27,445 bases of DNA from Byssothecium circinans (GCA_010015675.1 ML977012.1:466999-494443), one strand, 5' to 3'. Counted from the stretch's first letter, positions 10,001 through 20,265 are shown. Numbers and translations: made by a program. The notes: a model not told the origin generated them from the sequence alone.

Positions 10001-12503
10001 CGGCCCTACTACTCGTAATAATGCTAGAAGTTAACAAGGTTGAACTTAGGCGTTATAACATGCTTCTTAAATAGTTTAAATTAACGGTAGAACTAGTAAG
10101 CAACAATATGTAGGTTATCGCGTACGAAATCTTATGCTAGCCTTGCTTAACGTGCATTAGTTGTAGTCTGCTACTTAGCAAAGGCCTTCTCTCCTATAAA
10201 TCTTATAAGATTAGCCTAATGGTAATCCATAGTAGAGTATATAACAAATAGATAAGGACATCGCAGCTAATAAACCTATTAATAAAAGTTAGATACTAAT
10301 AATAAGGGTATTAGCTAGGTATTAGGTAGACTATACGTACTATAGCCTTTAGGTTTATACCCTCTACTTTCTAATACGCATAAGAACCTTGAATAGAGGT
10401 AGAGAACTATACTATAGCGTTAATTAAACTCTACCTACTATTAGCGCTGTTAAACTAAGCTTAAATATCCTTAGCTATTATAGAAGCGCCATCTAGTATC
10501 TTCCTTATAAAGAAACCCGCCTTTATAGTAGTTTACCTACAGAGAAGCGTATTAAAGGTAGTAAAATGGAAACGTAAGTGATAAGTAAAACGTCTATCCT
10601 TATAGCTTATCATGTGCTAAATATAGTCCGCATATGTAATCTTCCGCATCCTTAGTTGTATATAGTTACTAATTCTATTTAGATACAAGGTAGGAAATGC
10701 AAGACTAAGGATCTTTTCCTAATTACTATATTTAGAAATAGGTGTCCTTCACACTAAGCTTATAGTAAGGTAGGAAGGTCTTGATTAGATTTAATAACGT
10801 AAAGTCTCAAATTTACTAATATTAGGAATAATATTAGGAACCATAGTCATGTTAGCTCTATTATCGTTATTATCATCCTTATTAAAAATTAAGCTACTAT
10901 CGTAGTAGGAATCCGCGCTAGTATTAGGCCTAGTATTAGGTGGTGACCTATCTAGTGTATAGGTAGTCATAGCAGGTATAGATAGTAGGGGTGAATAGTC
11001 TAGCGTATAGGATAGCGACACTAGCTTTTACGTATTAGGATAATCCCCTAGCCTAATATCTATATCCCTATGCTAAAGCATAGTAAATTAATTATCTACA
11101 TACCTATTAATAGGGAGTTCTTAAATAGCCTTATTATTAATAATAATATTGCTATATCTAGAGTAATGTGCCTTTAACTATTACAGCTAACGCAACACTA
11201 TAGTGCGCCTTACTTTCTAACTCTTCTTAAATTAGCGTTTAACTAAAGCGTGGTCGTCCTTATCTAAATATAGTAGTTTAAGGATAATAATATTAAGCTT
11301 AGATAGAAGGATAGGAAGCCTTGAAAATACCCTAGCTACATTAACAGTAAAATAACATATATACCCTCTATACTTATACTACTGCCCACGATGCTAACAT
11401 ATCTGCATAAAATAGTGAACCTAGGCAATAAGCATCTCTTTAACATTAGTAAGAGAAGGGAGGTTAGGCATTACACCTAGATCTATATTATTTGTAGTAC
11501 TAAATATAGGCACCTAATCCTCTTTAGTACTATGTTTAACGTAATTAGTTAAATAGGTAGCATATTCCCTACAGTGAACGTTTAGGCGAAACTAATAATA
11601 GTTGCAAATTATACACGTCTCTATCTCTTCTTTCTTAAGTGCGTTATAAAACGTAGAGATATACGTTTTATCTTAATTAGATAATGCAGGATTAGAAAGA
11701 TAGGAACTGTCATCCTAAATTCATAATAGGGGCTCTTCTAGAGGGAAGTCATATATATTCTTTTTTACCTCTATAAGTATCTCTCTATCTACACTATTAT
11801 TAAACTTATTAACTACATGTTCTTAAGACTTAGCTACTACTATACTATTATCTAACTTATTAACTACATATTCTTTAGACTTAGCTGCTATGTAGGTTGT
11901 ATGACTAATACTAGGACTAATACTAGAGCAAGTATCACGTGATTGCACTAAAGATAGAGGGGTATTCTATAAAATACCCTCCCCTTGCTATTATAAATAC
12001 TACGGCTGTGATGTAGAATGTATCACGGCTATCTATAGTAATAGTTGACTAGAAAGCGTTTATAATAATAATAGGGGTTTGATGGGAGTTATAGCACTTA
12101 GCAGTACTAATAGGGGAAGTTAGGATAGGTAAGGTAATAGTGATGTATTTAAAGACTAAGATGGTGGCCTAATACTAAGACTAATACTAGCCGCATGAAG
12201 AAGCTACTGCTCAAGTGGAGTCCCTAGTGTAGTTAGCGCATGCAGCATAGACATTAGTATAGATTAAGGTTAGACTAGCGTTAGAGTATAGAGAATACTA
12301 GATAAAGGACTAGAGTCTAACGTTAACATTACGTAATACTTTATAGGGGGTGTAGCTTTATGCTCTAACATATTTACTCGCCATTTATAACTCTAAGTAA
12401 CTATAAGGTAAGCCTAATAGTTCTTCTTCTATTTATTATTGTGAAATTAATTAACGCCAGGCGTAAGAGGTACGTTGTAGTGATTACAGTGTAGAATATC
12501 CAT
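7046..12503 (-). pseudogene. Helitron-type Rep/Pif1 helicase gene, RIP-inactivated
   Basis: The gene is read on the minus strand from an ATG at 12503 (MDILHCNHYNVPLTPGVN). A low-complexity Ser/Pro/Thr segment is followed by a DUF6570-like cysteine region (about 11640-11060, with YRGYICYF and FSRLP). Next comes a Helitron_like_N Rep domain (about 10270-9470). The H-x-H site of Rep now reads TYNY, following QGRSS at about 9955-10008. The paired-tyrosine motif is YVSLYISKAE near 9480-9510, preceded by RANTNIQP. The C-terminal Pif1-type superfamily 1B helicase has Walker A GGTRKTY (8457-8477), Walker B LIIDKKSMV (about 8207-8230), SDFY-LPPI (8081-8107) and FPITLA-AIIVYKS-G near 7370-7430. Dashes mark TAG at former Gln or Trp. 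The family performs rolling-circle transposition with HUH nicking and 5'-3' unwinding. Length near 1800 residues suits the family. The exact stop and any introns or indels near 10300 and 10790 are unresolved. Confidence 0.9.
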
Positions 12504-12694
12504 AATAATGTATAAGGGTACGTGGATAGAGGGAAGTAGTATTAGGTAGTATTGCGAGGTATTAGGCCTATAGTATAGCGAATTTTTTCTTTATAACATA
12601 AGGTTTAGTCATGTTGCCGCATGTAGTAGCTAGTAGATAAAGTAGCGTAAATAGCTTTTAGACCCTAAGCCCCTATTTCACTACCTAATACAGG

Positions 12695-12960
12695 ACACGC
12701 GACACGCGTATTAGTCGTGATACTAAAGAATATTATTTAAAAAATACTGTTTTATCTATGCATACCTATTACAACAAATTAAATACAGGCTGCTATTAGT
12801 AGAACTATCAAGGGTACAGTTTTTAGCATATATAGAAAAATCAGCAATGAAATTCAATAGGTAGAAGTACGTTAAAATGCGATTTTTTGGAAGCCCTCAG
12901 GCGCGATTTGGATTATAGATTTGCTATGCTCGTTCCTCACTCCGCAAAATTAATAGGCAC
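12695..12960. other. RIP-spared island upstream of the Helitron gene
   Basis: About 200 bp upstream of the Rep/helicase start, the sequence suddenly keeps CAA/CAG and TTG (ACAACAAATT, TCAAGGGTACAG, TCAGCAATG, TTTTGG). It contains CTCGTTCCTCACTCCGC and no reading frame of note. It could be the 5' terminal or promoter region of the Helitron or a short later insertion below the RIP length threshold. Confidence 0.45.
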
Positions 12961-14061
12961 TACTAGTCCTAAGCGTCTAAGATGTAATAGTAATGCAGAC
13001 ATCTTGCCTACCTACAGCGTATTAGTAGCCTAAGCGGCCTTAAATGCGAGCGCGCTAATACTTAATAAAAGGAATACCTTTAGTCCCCTAGGTAGTTAAG
13101 CTAGTGCTAAAAGCACTCGCTAAGTAAATAGCCTATTATATAATAATATTGCTATATTAGCTTCTATATTCCTTTTAATAATAATAGAACCAAGTCCTCT
13201 ACTATTAGTAGATAGAGGGTAGCTTACGGCAACACTATAGGCCTAGATAGAGATAGAGCGGCGTGCTTTGCCTACTATATCTAAGCTTGCTAGAGATTAT
13301 TAAGCAACTGCGTAAGATTAAAGGACTTAAGGGCGTGCAGTAGCAAGGGTAGGGATGCGAGCTATAGACTCCTATAGCTATAGTTAATATTAGGCATAGA
13401 ACTATATAATAAAGCGTAATAACATTTACGCGCTTTATAGTCTTCATAGGCTACATGTTTTATAATTATACTTATTATAAGAGAGATAAAAACAGTAGTA
13501 ATAGCACTAGTATATAAAGGATATATATAATAGTAATATTTCTTTTATAGGCTAGTACTATATCTTCTAGGAGCTACTACCTTTTACTAATAAAGTTTAT
13601 ATTTCTCCTATGCAGTACTTTAGAATTCTGCTCTTAGATATAGGTAATTTAAGTCCTTTAATTAAAATCGCGTATTAAACAAATGTTTAAGATATATCTA
13701 TCTAAGCCTAGCTTTTTTACCTTATACTTAAGATTCCTATATAAGACGTCTATCTATCTTTTTACTAGGGAAGAGTAAGAGGATAACCTTTGTATCCCTA
13801 TACGCTAATTTAAAGAGTTCCTTATTTATACGTTTAGCCTACTCTACGTTATTAGTCCTGTCTAATTTAAGGAACTTGTTTCCTTACTCTTTAGATACGT
13901 TAGTCCCATTAATAATATTATATAGTATAATAATGTTATTAGTATTAATAAAGCTTTAGACTAAGATAGGTAAAGTAGGGTATAGGACCCTATTTAAACT
14001 ACGTACAAATTTATACGTTCTATATTTAATATGTATGTTATATAAAGGTACTAGGACAAAT
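12961..14061 (-). other. Weakly coding stretch downstream of the 445-codon frame
   Basis: Between the island and the unknown gene at 14062-15396, the minus strand has an open stretch at about 14060-13670. It includes KYRTYKFVRSLNRVLYPTLP and SKEQGNKFLKLDRTNNVE in a frame shifted relative to the upstream gene. It may be a further exon or the frame-shifted continuation of that gene. From 12961 to about 13440 I see no supported gene. Confidence 0.3.
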
Positions 14062-15396
14062 TCAACACTATTTCTGCTAAATTAATAATACGTATGCACT
14101 AGAGAAGTAGGTTAAGGTAGGGGCTTCTCCTAGACAGGAAGATATATAGAAGCAAAGCTATCTAAGTAGAGGAGATTAATAGTATATTTAAGCTAATTTA
14201 AAGGGATGCATATCTCCTAATTCTAGTAGACGTTAGTCGTAAGCATATTATAGTTATAGTAGATAAATATTTCGTATACGTTTAGCTCTATAAAACACTA
14301 GCGCTAAGATCCTTACTAAGAAGTAATAAACTCTATACTCCTTAAGTATATTAGTAAGTCCCTTAACCTTATTAGGCTTATAGCCGTGGTAATATAGTTA
14401 CTTAAACTAAAAAGTTAATATTAGTTTAAAGAAGTAGAATAATATAGAGCAAAGATAGTTAGTAGACGCAAAGTAAGTATATAATATATTTAATTACATA
14501 ACCTAAAATAAATTAAGCTAATAGGAGGCTAATGTATATATAAGCTTAGTACCTCCCTAGACCTTAAGAAGTTACTTTATATAATTAATAGAGTTATTGT
14601 ATCCTACATACTTCTTTATATAAGCCTTATAAAAGGCTTTATAATAATTAATGTCTAGTAATAATCTGAAACTTAGGACTAAACTAGCGTAGCTAGTAAG
14701 AAGGAAAACTAGATCCTAGAAATTATTTCTACTTAAGGCCCCGCAGTTAGAGAAGGCGCTTAGCTTAGTATATAGCTAATAGAAGATTCTTAGCACTATA
14801 GTAGTACTTCTAAGTAGTATAGACATACTTATATTAATTTATTTATATACATTATTAAGGTTAGAAGGTGTGCTAAGATTTCCTGCTAGTACTAAGTATA
14901 ATAGTTACTATCTAATGTAGAGGAGTAATAGATATATACTACTAATAAGAAGGTCTATACTTATAGCATAATTAGGTATATTAGGATTACCTATATTATA
15001 ACTTCGACTAGTCTAGATAAAGATTTAAATAGATATTAAGCTATATATTACTAGGAAGCAGATGCTAAACTTCTTAGTATATCTTATTCCTAGAGTAAAA
15101 TAACTTACTAGCGATCTATAAGCAAGACTTGCTTTAGATACAATATTATTATTATAACGGTAATATTAACATCTAGAGTTCGCTGTCTACCTCCTCTTAG
15201 GAACACTGCCTAGCTGCCTATAATTGTATATTATAGTTAATATCGATTAAGTAATGTAGTTATGTATTTCGCCGTAAGCCTAAGCTAGTTAGTAGTAGGC
15301 TATCTAGATATATAGTAAAGCTAGCTAAATTAGGTAGTATTATAAACCTCTACTATTATTAGTATTACAAGTAGGTAGAGGTAAAAGGATATACAT
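14062..15396 (-). pseudogene. Unknown 445-codon gene, RIP-inactivated
   Basis: From an ATG at 15396 to TGA at 14062 one frame runs 445 codons with TAA/TAG only, consistent with former Gln/Trp. I do not recognise it. Visible blocks are AYGEIHNYIT, GSVPKRR, GNLSTPSNLNNVYKQINISM, FSNCGALSRNNFQDL, YKAYIKKYVGYNNSINYIKQ, LKVQGGTKLIYTLASY, GYKPNKVKGLTNILKEYRVY and ELGDMHPFKLAQIYY. It is rich in Tyr, Leu and Ile, partly because RIP turns His to Tyr and Pro to Leu. A different minus-strand frame is also open from about 14340 downwards, so the C-terminus could involve a frame change. It lies in the same orientation as the Helitron gene. Confidence 0.45.
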
Positions 15397-15592
15397 TACC
15401 TTTATATATAAGCGTAGAGTAGGATAAGCTATTACATAGGTAAAAGTATAGAAGTATAAGCTAGGCCTACAAAATTATCTGCATAAAAAACCTGTTAAAA
15501 CTGTCGTATATCCTAGGAAGACCTTAGCTGTAGAGCTAATATAATGCTTATATACTCTATACAAAGCGCACTAGCCCTGTCCCTATTGTATA

Positions 15593-15694
15593 GGGTGAGT
15601 TATTTTGTAGGGTAAGTTATTTTACAGGGTAAGCTATTTTGCAGGGTAAGCTATTTTGTAGGGTAAGCTATTTTGCAGAGTAAGCTATTGTGCA
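15593..15694 (+). repeat. 17-bp tandem repeat, six copies
   Basis: The consensus is GGGTAAGCTATTTTGCA. Copies start at 15593, 15610, 15627, 15644, 15661 and 15678 and differ mainly by C/T or A/G. The array is flanked by inverted CTAGCCCTG (15571-15579) and CAGGGCTAG (15693-15701), so the block could fold as a long stem-loop. It lies upstream of the 445-codon minus-strand gene. Confidence 0.95.
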
Positions 15695-15701
15695 GGGCTA
15701 G

Positions 15702-16479
15702 TTTCTACCTTCTAGAATCAGAAAGCAATACGTTGTAACAGGCTACAACAAACTGCCTCTAAAAAGACAAGCATTAAATATCAAATTAAGTCTTAAATAC
15801 GTAGCGTATTTAGTAAGTTCTAATAATTTATTTCTCCTTCTCCTGCGACTAGCTACGTATGCGTAAATAGATACTAATATCCTAAAGAAGCGTGCGTAGT
15901 CTTAAGCCTTATGCGCATAGGACTATAGGCCTTATTATTATTTTACGCTAGAAGAATTATCCTTAGTATTGTTGTGTATACTCTTACTATAATAGAGACT
16001 ATAGTCTAAACTATCTTGCTTTCTAGAGCCACCGCATAGAGTACAGGGAGATATCTTAGCCTAAAAAAAAGGCTATAGATTAGTATATTAGCATATTTAT
16101 AGAGTAGATTAGAAAGGAGGACTACCGCTGTTTTAAATAAGGCCGTTAATAATATTCTGTTCGTAGAGTAACAATAGAGGCAAGGCAAGCTATAGAGGGT
16201 ATAGAATTAAGTATTATAATAAGGGAAGTACTACTTTTATTACTAAACTAGTATTAGGTAAGAGAAGCTCCTATTTTTATACTTTCTTAGTAGCGCGCTA
16301 AGACTCTATTTAGATCTTATAACTGCCTAAGTCTAACTAAGTAGCTCTACATAAGGAACTAAACCTATCTACCTATATAATAATAAAGATGTTCTTAAAT
16401 TTAGTCCTAAAGTTAGACTGCTAGACTTGCTGTAGACTATATAGTTAGGTAGAAGTTATCTAGGTTAGTTAGATAAGTC
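15702..16479. other. Stretch without a recognised gene
   Basis: No family was recognised on either strand. A 60-codon minus-strand frame at 16006-16188 is open but has no motif and no neighbours in frame, and I do not count it as a gene. Confidence 0.35.
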
Positions 16480-18554
16480 TATTTTAAGTAACTATATTAA
16501 TATACCTTAAAGTCCCTTACTTAGTAGCTACTTATTAAATTATAGTAAGTATTATTAGAACTACACTTAAAGTCTACCTTTGCAACTAATAATAGCGACT
16601 TTAGAGCTGATAGTAATAATTAAGATAACTAAGAGATTAACAACAGCCCTTTAAGTTATAAAGGCAGTTCTAAATTAACGATAATTATCTATCCCTATCC
16701 TAATTGCAATAGTAAACTACCTTACTCTTATAGAAATAATCTACAGCACTATTACGTTACCTGTATATTCCTCCTAAGGCTAGGTGCTAAGTAGCATTGC
16801 TAATAAGCCTGTATTAGTGCCTCGCAGATATTAATTGCAATAAAGTCTGTGTGTTCTACCGCTATTAAAGTATAATAGTCCGGAACTATATAACGCATTT
16901 TAATAGATATAAAGCTTGGAAGAATAATAGTAATAGTTTCTCTAGAGATAAAAGAAAAGGGCAGCAATATAAAAGCGCATTCTATACAGAGAAGCTGCTA
17001 ATAAGCTAGATAGAATATTAAAGATAGGAATATAATTAGGTAGAATAGACTTTAGCTTAAAAGATACTAGTAGAAAGTAGAAGTATAACGCTAGTATACT
17101 ATCTACGCAAAGATATTAAATTACTACAGGAGATTTATCTACGCCTAATTTAAATGCTGTACTAGCATTTAGATTAGAAATCCCTACAGTTAAAAGTTCT
17201 CTAAATATAATAGGTCTATAAGTCTCCTCTATTAAGGTTTCTATTATCCTAATTAGGTTATAAGAGTTAATGTCTTACTTATTTAACAAAACCCCTTAAT
17301 TAAATAGCTATAACAATCTCTTTCCCTTAAGAGACAGCAAGTTTCCTATAAATTTTATAATAAATAATAAGCTCTTCTTATAATATCCACGAGCGCCTGT
17401 ATTCACGCTTAGGACGATAGACTAGAATTAGTATAAGGTTAATATAAGAGTAGAAGCGACTTTATACCCCTATAGTATAGCACACCCTTTTATGGATATT
17501 ATTGCAGCAGATATAGAAGGGGTAGAAAGGAATTTTACAAAGGATAGTAATATAGGATTAATAGAGTTGTATAGGGTGGCTCTAATAGTTAGGCTGTATA
17601 GCAATAACCCTCCTATTTTAACTAGGTAGCGTTTGTAATATCTTTACCTATTTTAAACCCTATATTAATAAATTCTATATTTATACTAATTTTCTCGCTC
17701 TCTATTTGCTTTACCTTATATATAAGGTCTATTATCTTTAGAAGCCTTATTTTACTCTAAAATTTAAGCTCTTTATCTATAGCAAACCTAGCTATAATAA
17801 ACACCCCTTAAAGTATTCTAAAGCTAAGTCTGCTATCAATTATAGCACTATAAGGTGTTAGGTAATATATAGGGGTATTACTAGAGGATATAACCTACTA
17901 ACTACCCTCCTTTATTATAACTTTACATGCTTTAATCTTGTCCCTATTTAGGCTTTCTTGCGGCACATCTAATAACCTAATCCTCGTAGGTTTAGCTCTT
18001 AGTAGATATAGGTGCAACTGCTTATAGAACACTATTACTAAGCCTTTAGATAATAACTAAACAACTAGGACCCTTACTTTATCTTTTCCTATATTTATAT
18101 CTTTAGTATCTCTATGTAACTCATTTAGCACGTTGTTTAGGAAAGAAAAGGCGAGGCTTAGGTTTATACTAAAAGCTTTTAGTAAGCCTAAGCTTAACTA
18201 ACTAAAAATTAATTCTATTACGTCTTAAACATGCTGTAATTATTAGACTGTACATATATAAAATCGCTAGATAGTACTTGCCGTATTGTTAAGTATACTC
18301 CTTTAATAGAAGTTAAGGCCTTCTTCTATTTAGAAGGGGAAGCCTTTCTTGTTAAACTTAAAAACCCTCTTTCTAATATTAGAATCTTTAAAGATGAAGA
18401 TACCTTCTTTTAAAAGTAATACTGCTAGATCTCTTAGGGTTATAATGTTATTAAAGTTTTACGTTATAAGGGCTAATATAGGGCAACACTTAGACCCTAT
18501 ATTAATAATTAAATCTATTAGAAAGTTCCGTAGAGCCTTAGGCTATAGTACTAG
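16480..18554 (-). pseudogene. Unknown minus-strand gene in at least two open segments, RIP-inactivated
   Basis: The segment 18554-17403 is open for 384 codons apart from TAA/TAG. It includes KEGIFIFKDSNIRKRVFKFN, SFLNNVLNELHRDTKDINIG, KQLHLYLLRAKPTRIRLLDV and LIYKVKQIESEKISINIEF. A second segment, about 17380-16480, is open in another frame (VDKSPVVI, then HRLYCN-YLRGTNTGLLAMLL, the dash marking a TAA), so an intron or indel probably joins them. I do not recognise the family and see no catalytic motif. The start is not identified and may lie above 18554. Whether the two segments are one gene is inference. Confidence 0.4.
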
Positions 18555-19046
18555 ATAATAATAGAAAACCTTTTAATAAAGTTACTAGAAAAATTATATC
18601 TTAGCCTTTTCTTACTTAGCTAATTTTGTAATAGTTACTAGTTAGTTTTTACGTAGTCTATTTCCTAAGAGAGGTAGTAATTATATAATACTAAAAGGGT
18701 CTATATATATCTAGCTAGCTTTTAGGGTATATAGATTTTAAGAGGAAGAATAGCGAGAACCTAAATTTATTAGAATTAACGCAAAATATTATACGTAAAT
18801 GTTTGCTTTAGACGCTAATCAACTATCTAGCACCTAGCACCTAGACGCATCGCCTAGTGTATCTAAGGCGTAATAGCGACCCTATTGCCTTAGGAGTTAA
18901 CATAGCCTACTATAATCTGTAAGCACGCTGCATGCCTTAGCACCTACCTTTATAAAATACTACAATATATTAAACGTATAAATAACTAGCCTGTGCTAGT
19001 AGACCTTATAAAAGTATAATACACTCCTAATCTAACTATAAGAAGC
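18555..19046. other. Stretch without a recognised gene
   Basis: This lies between the unknown minus-strand gene and the Tad ORF1-like piece, and may contain the start regions of both, which diverge from here. No motif was identified. Confidence 0.35.
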
Positions 19047-19502
19047 GATGCCTTTAGGATTGTATAAATTAAAGCTAAGGTTGCAGCAGAGAGCACTACG
19101 CAAGCCCTTAATAATATTAAAAATAAGCTTAAGAATACTATAGAGACTATCCGCTAATCTGCTACAAGTATATAGCAGAACATTAATACTAGAGAAGAAG
19201 CAAGGGCAGCTGCTAAGGCAGTTATAGAAATAACAAGAGATAATAAAATTAAGGGACTACAGAGCTAGATAAATAGAGTGGGTACCTATACTGCCGTGGC
19301 GGCTTAGGGCCCTATACTAGCAGGAGCATATAATATACAAAGTCTTAGAGCGCTATTAATATAAACGCAACGTAAGGTTATAGTAAATAATAGACACCCG
19401 CTTACTATATAAAGCCTGCAAGCGATAAACCTACGTAATCTAAAAGTCTATATAGAATGAGCAATCATGTAAAGTAGAAATAAAAATATAACAAACTATA
19501 GT
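19047..19502 (+). pseudogene. Tad-type LINE ORF1-like fragment
   Basis: The frame contains an Ala-rich coiled stretch (TREEARAAAKAVIEITRDN), a Tyr-Thr-Ala-Val-Ala-Ala block, and the segment NNRHPLTIQSLQAINLRNLK followed by VYIE. From memory this strongly resembles the conserved part of ORF1 in fungal Tad1-clade LINEs (REVIVxIRxPLTIxxLRAMNPRNLKAHVxRAIEQSGNENI). ORF1 proteins are Gag-like RNA-binding proteins. Gln-derived stops are frequent, and one TGA at 19456-19458 sits where the family has Arg, so CGA became TGA. Similarity fades after about 19502, with a probable indel. No LINE reverse transcriptase was seen in the window, so this is a truncated copy or a captured domain. Confidence 0.6.
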
Positions 19503-20105
19503 TAAGGCTATAAAAGTAGTCTAAAGGATAGGTGGCTTAGGCTAGTATCTAATTACTTAGCAGTAGCCCATATCTAATTTCTACCCGTGGGATAAGGTAG
19601 AGGCAGAGAGGACGTAGAAGAATAATTAGCAAGTAGAAGCTAAAGGCTAGGCGTCTTTTAAGCATATACTAATACCTATAAAGGTCCTCTAACTACGCGA
19701 AGGGCTTAGTAAAAGACACAGTGTATTGCTAGGAGCTAAGGATAGAGAAAATTAGACTTAAGGACTTCTCCTTTAAATAAAAGGTGCTAGGCATAACTAA
19801 CTCTAAATATAAATATAGAGAGTAATGGTAAACTATCGCTTACATCCTCCTAAGGTATAAGAGCTATAAAGGCCTCTAGAACTAGGAATTTAGCTACCTT
19901 CTAAGATAATATAACCTCTGTACTATCCTAAATAGCTATAAGCTAGCTACTAAAGCTATCAAGATTATAGAGCAAACGCGGATCCTTAAGTAATTCAGGA
20001 TTAGAGATAAGTAGATAAACCCGAACGCTAGGGGATAGTAGGTATAATAGATATAATATATAAGGTAGACGCCTCTATAAGCCTAGAATAGAGTATATAT
20101 TAGTA
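19503..20105 (+). other. Degenerate region next to the right TIR
   Basis: The + strand stays partly open with shifting frames after the Tad ORF1-like piece but shows no conserved motif. A single GTATTAG box overlaps the inner edge of the right TIR at about 20103-20109. Confidence 0.35.
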
Positions 20106-20256
20106 TTAGAATATAAGAGTATATTTAATACTTATATTAATCTACTCTTATTTCTATATATACTCCTTATTACCTAGTAGTTAAATACTATAGGTTAGTA
20201 ATCTAGGCTATCCTAGACTACTACCACCTAGGCAGTTGACTATAGATCAGATGGAA
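20106..20256 (-). repeat. Right terminal inverted repeat (151 bp)
   Basis: This is the inverted partner of 1-151. The outer end reads GATGGAA, followed immediately by CCATC in the flank, so GATGGAACCATC is a perfect palindrome across the border. RIP-type composition stops here. Confidence 0.95.
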
Positions 20257-20265
20257 CCATCCTAG

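Larger units (their letters stand above)
3637..12565. repeat. Dispersed double-box repeat GTATTAG-N5-GTATTAG
   Basis: Pairs of GTATTAG (or CTAATAC) spaced 11-13 nt start to start occur at 4331-4349, 4658-4676, 4985-5003, 5264-5281, 5638-5655, 6147-6165, 6266-6284, 6378-6396, 6992-7011, 7103-7121, 8583-8601 (second box one mismatch), 10308-10325, 10921-10939, 11905-11923 and 12169-12187. A related cluster is at 12539-12565. Nine pairs have exactly 12-nt spacing with both boxes perfect. Several lie inside inferred introns; others lie in the Helitron coding frame or intergenic DNA. The pairs are confined to the 3.6-12.6 kb part of the element. Confidence 0.85.
1..20256. mobile_element. Giant RIP-degraded element bounded by 151-bp terminal inverted repeats
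   Basis: The first 151 bases recur as an inverted copy at 20106-20256, framing a 20.3-kb unit. The interior is uniformly poor in CAA/CAG and TTG/CTG, while the DNA just outside the right end (from 20257) keeps many CAA triplets, so the mutation border coincides with the repeat end. The unit holds a Helitron-type Rep/helicase, a DUF7924 gene, an H3-like histone gene, a Tad ORF1-like piece and at least three unknown genes. Helitrons normally lack long TIRs, so this is either a new class of large element, a Helitron nested in another TIR element, or two related insertions in opposite orientation. The window starts at the outermost TIR base, so the left target duplication cannot be seen. No DDE transposase or tyrosine recombinase was recognised. 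Confidence 0.7.

Noticed and set aside
10791..11021. 76-codon open frame on the minus strand
   Set aside because: It is the Ser/Pro/Asn-rich linker of the Helitron gene that happens to lack Gln-derived stops, not a separate gene.
13235..13447. 70-codon minus-strand frame with a hydrophobic start
   Set aside because: No motif, no in-frame neighbours; a hydrophobic N-terminus is expected by chance in RIP-shifted, Leu/Ile-rich DNA.
16006..16188. 60-codon minus-strand frame
   Set aside because: Too short and without any conserved feature or supporting context.
18349..18558. 69-codon plus-strand frame
   Set aside because: It lies opposite a longer coherent minus-strand frame (18554-17403) and has no motif.
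1..20256. Alternative genetic code with TAA/TAG = Gln
   Set aside because: Trp positions are also TAG, non-coding DNA shows the same CAA/CAG loss, and the adjacent flank keeps CAA, all of which fit RIP better.
1..20256. Starship-type element
   Set aside because: No tyrosine recombinase with DUF3435 features was seen near either end, and Starships lack long TIRs.
1..20256. Maverick/Polinton
   Set aside because: No protein-primed DNA polymerase B, retroviral-type integrase or capsid motif was recognised despite similar size and long TIRs.
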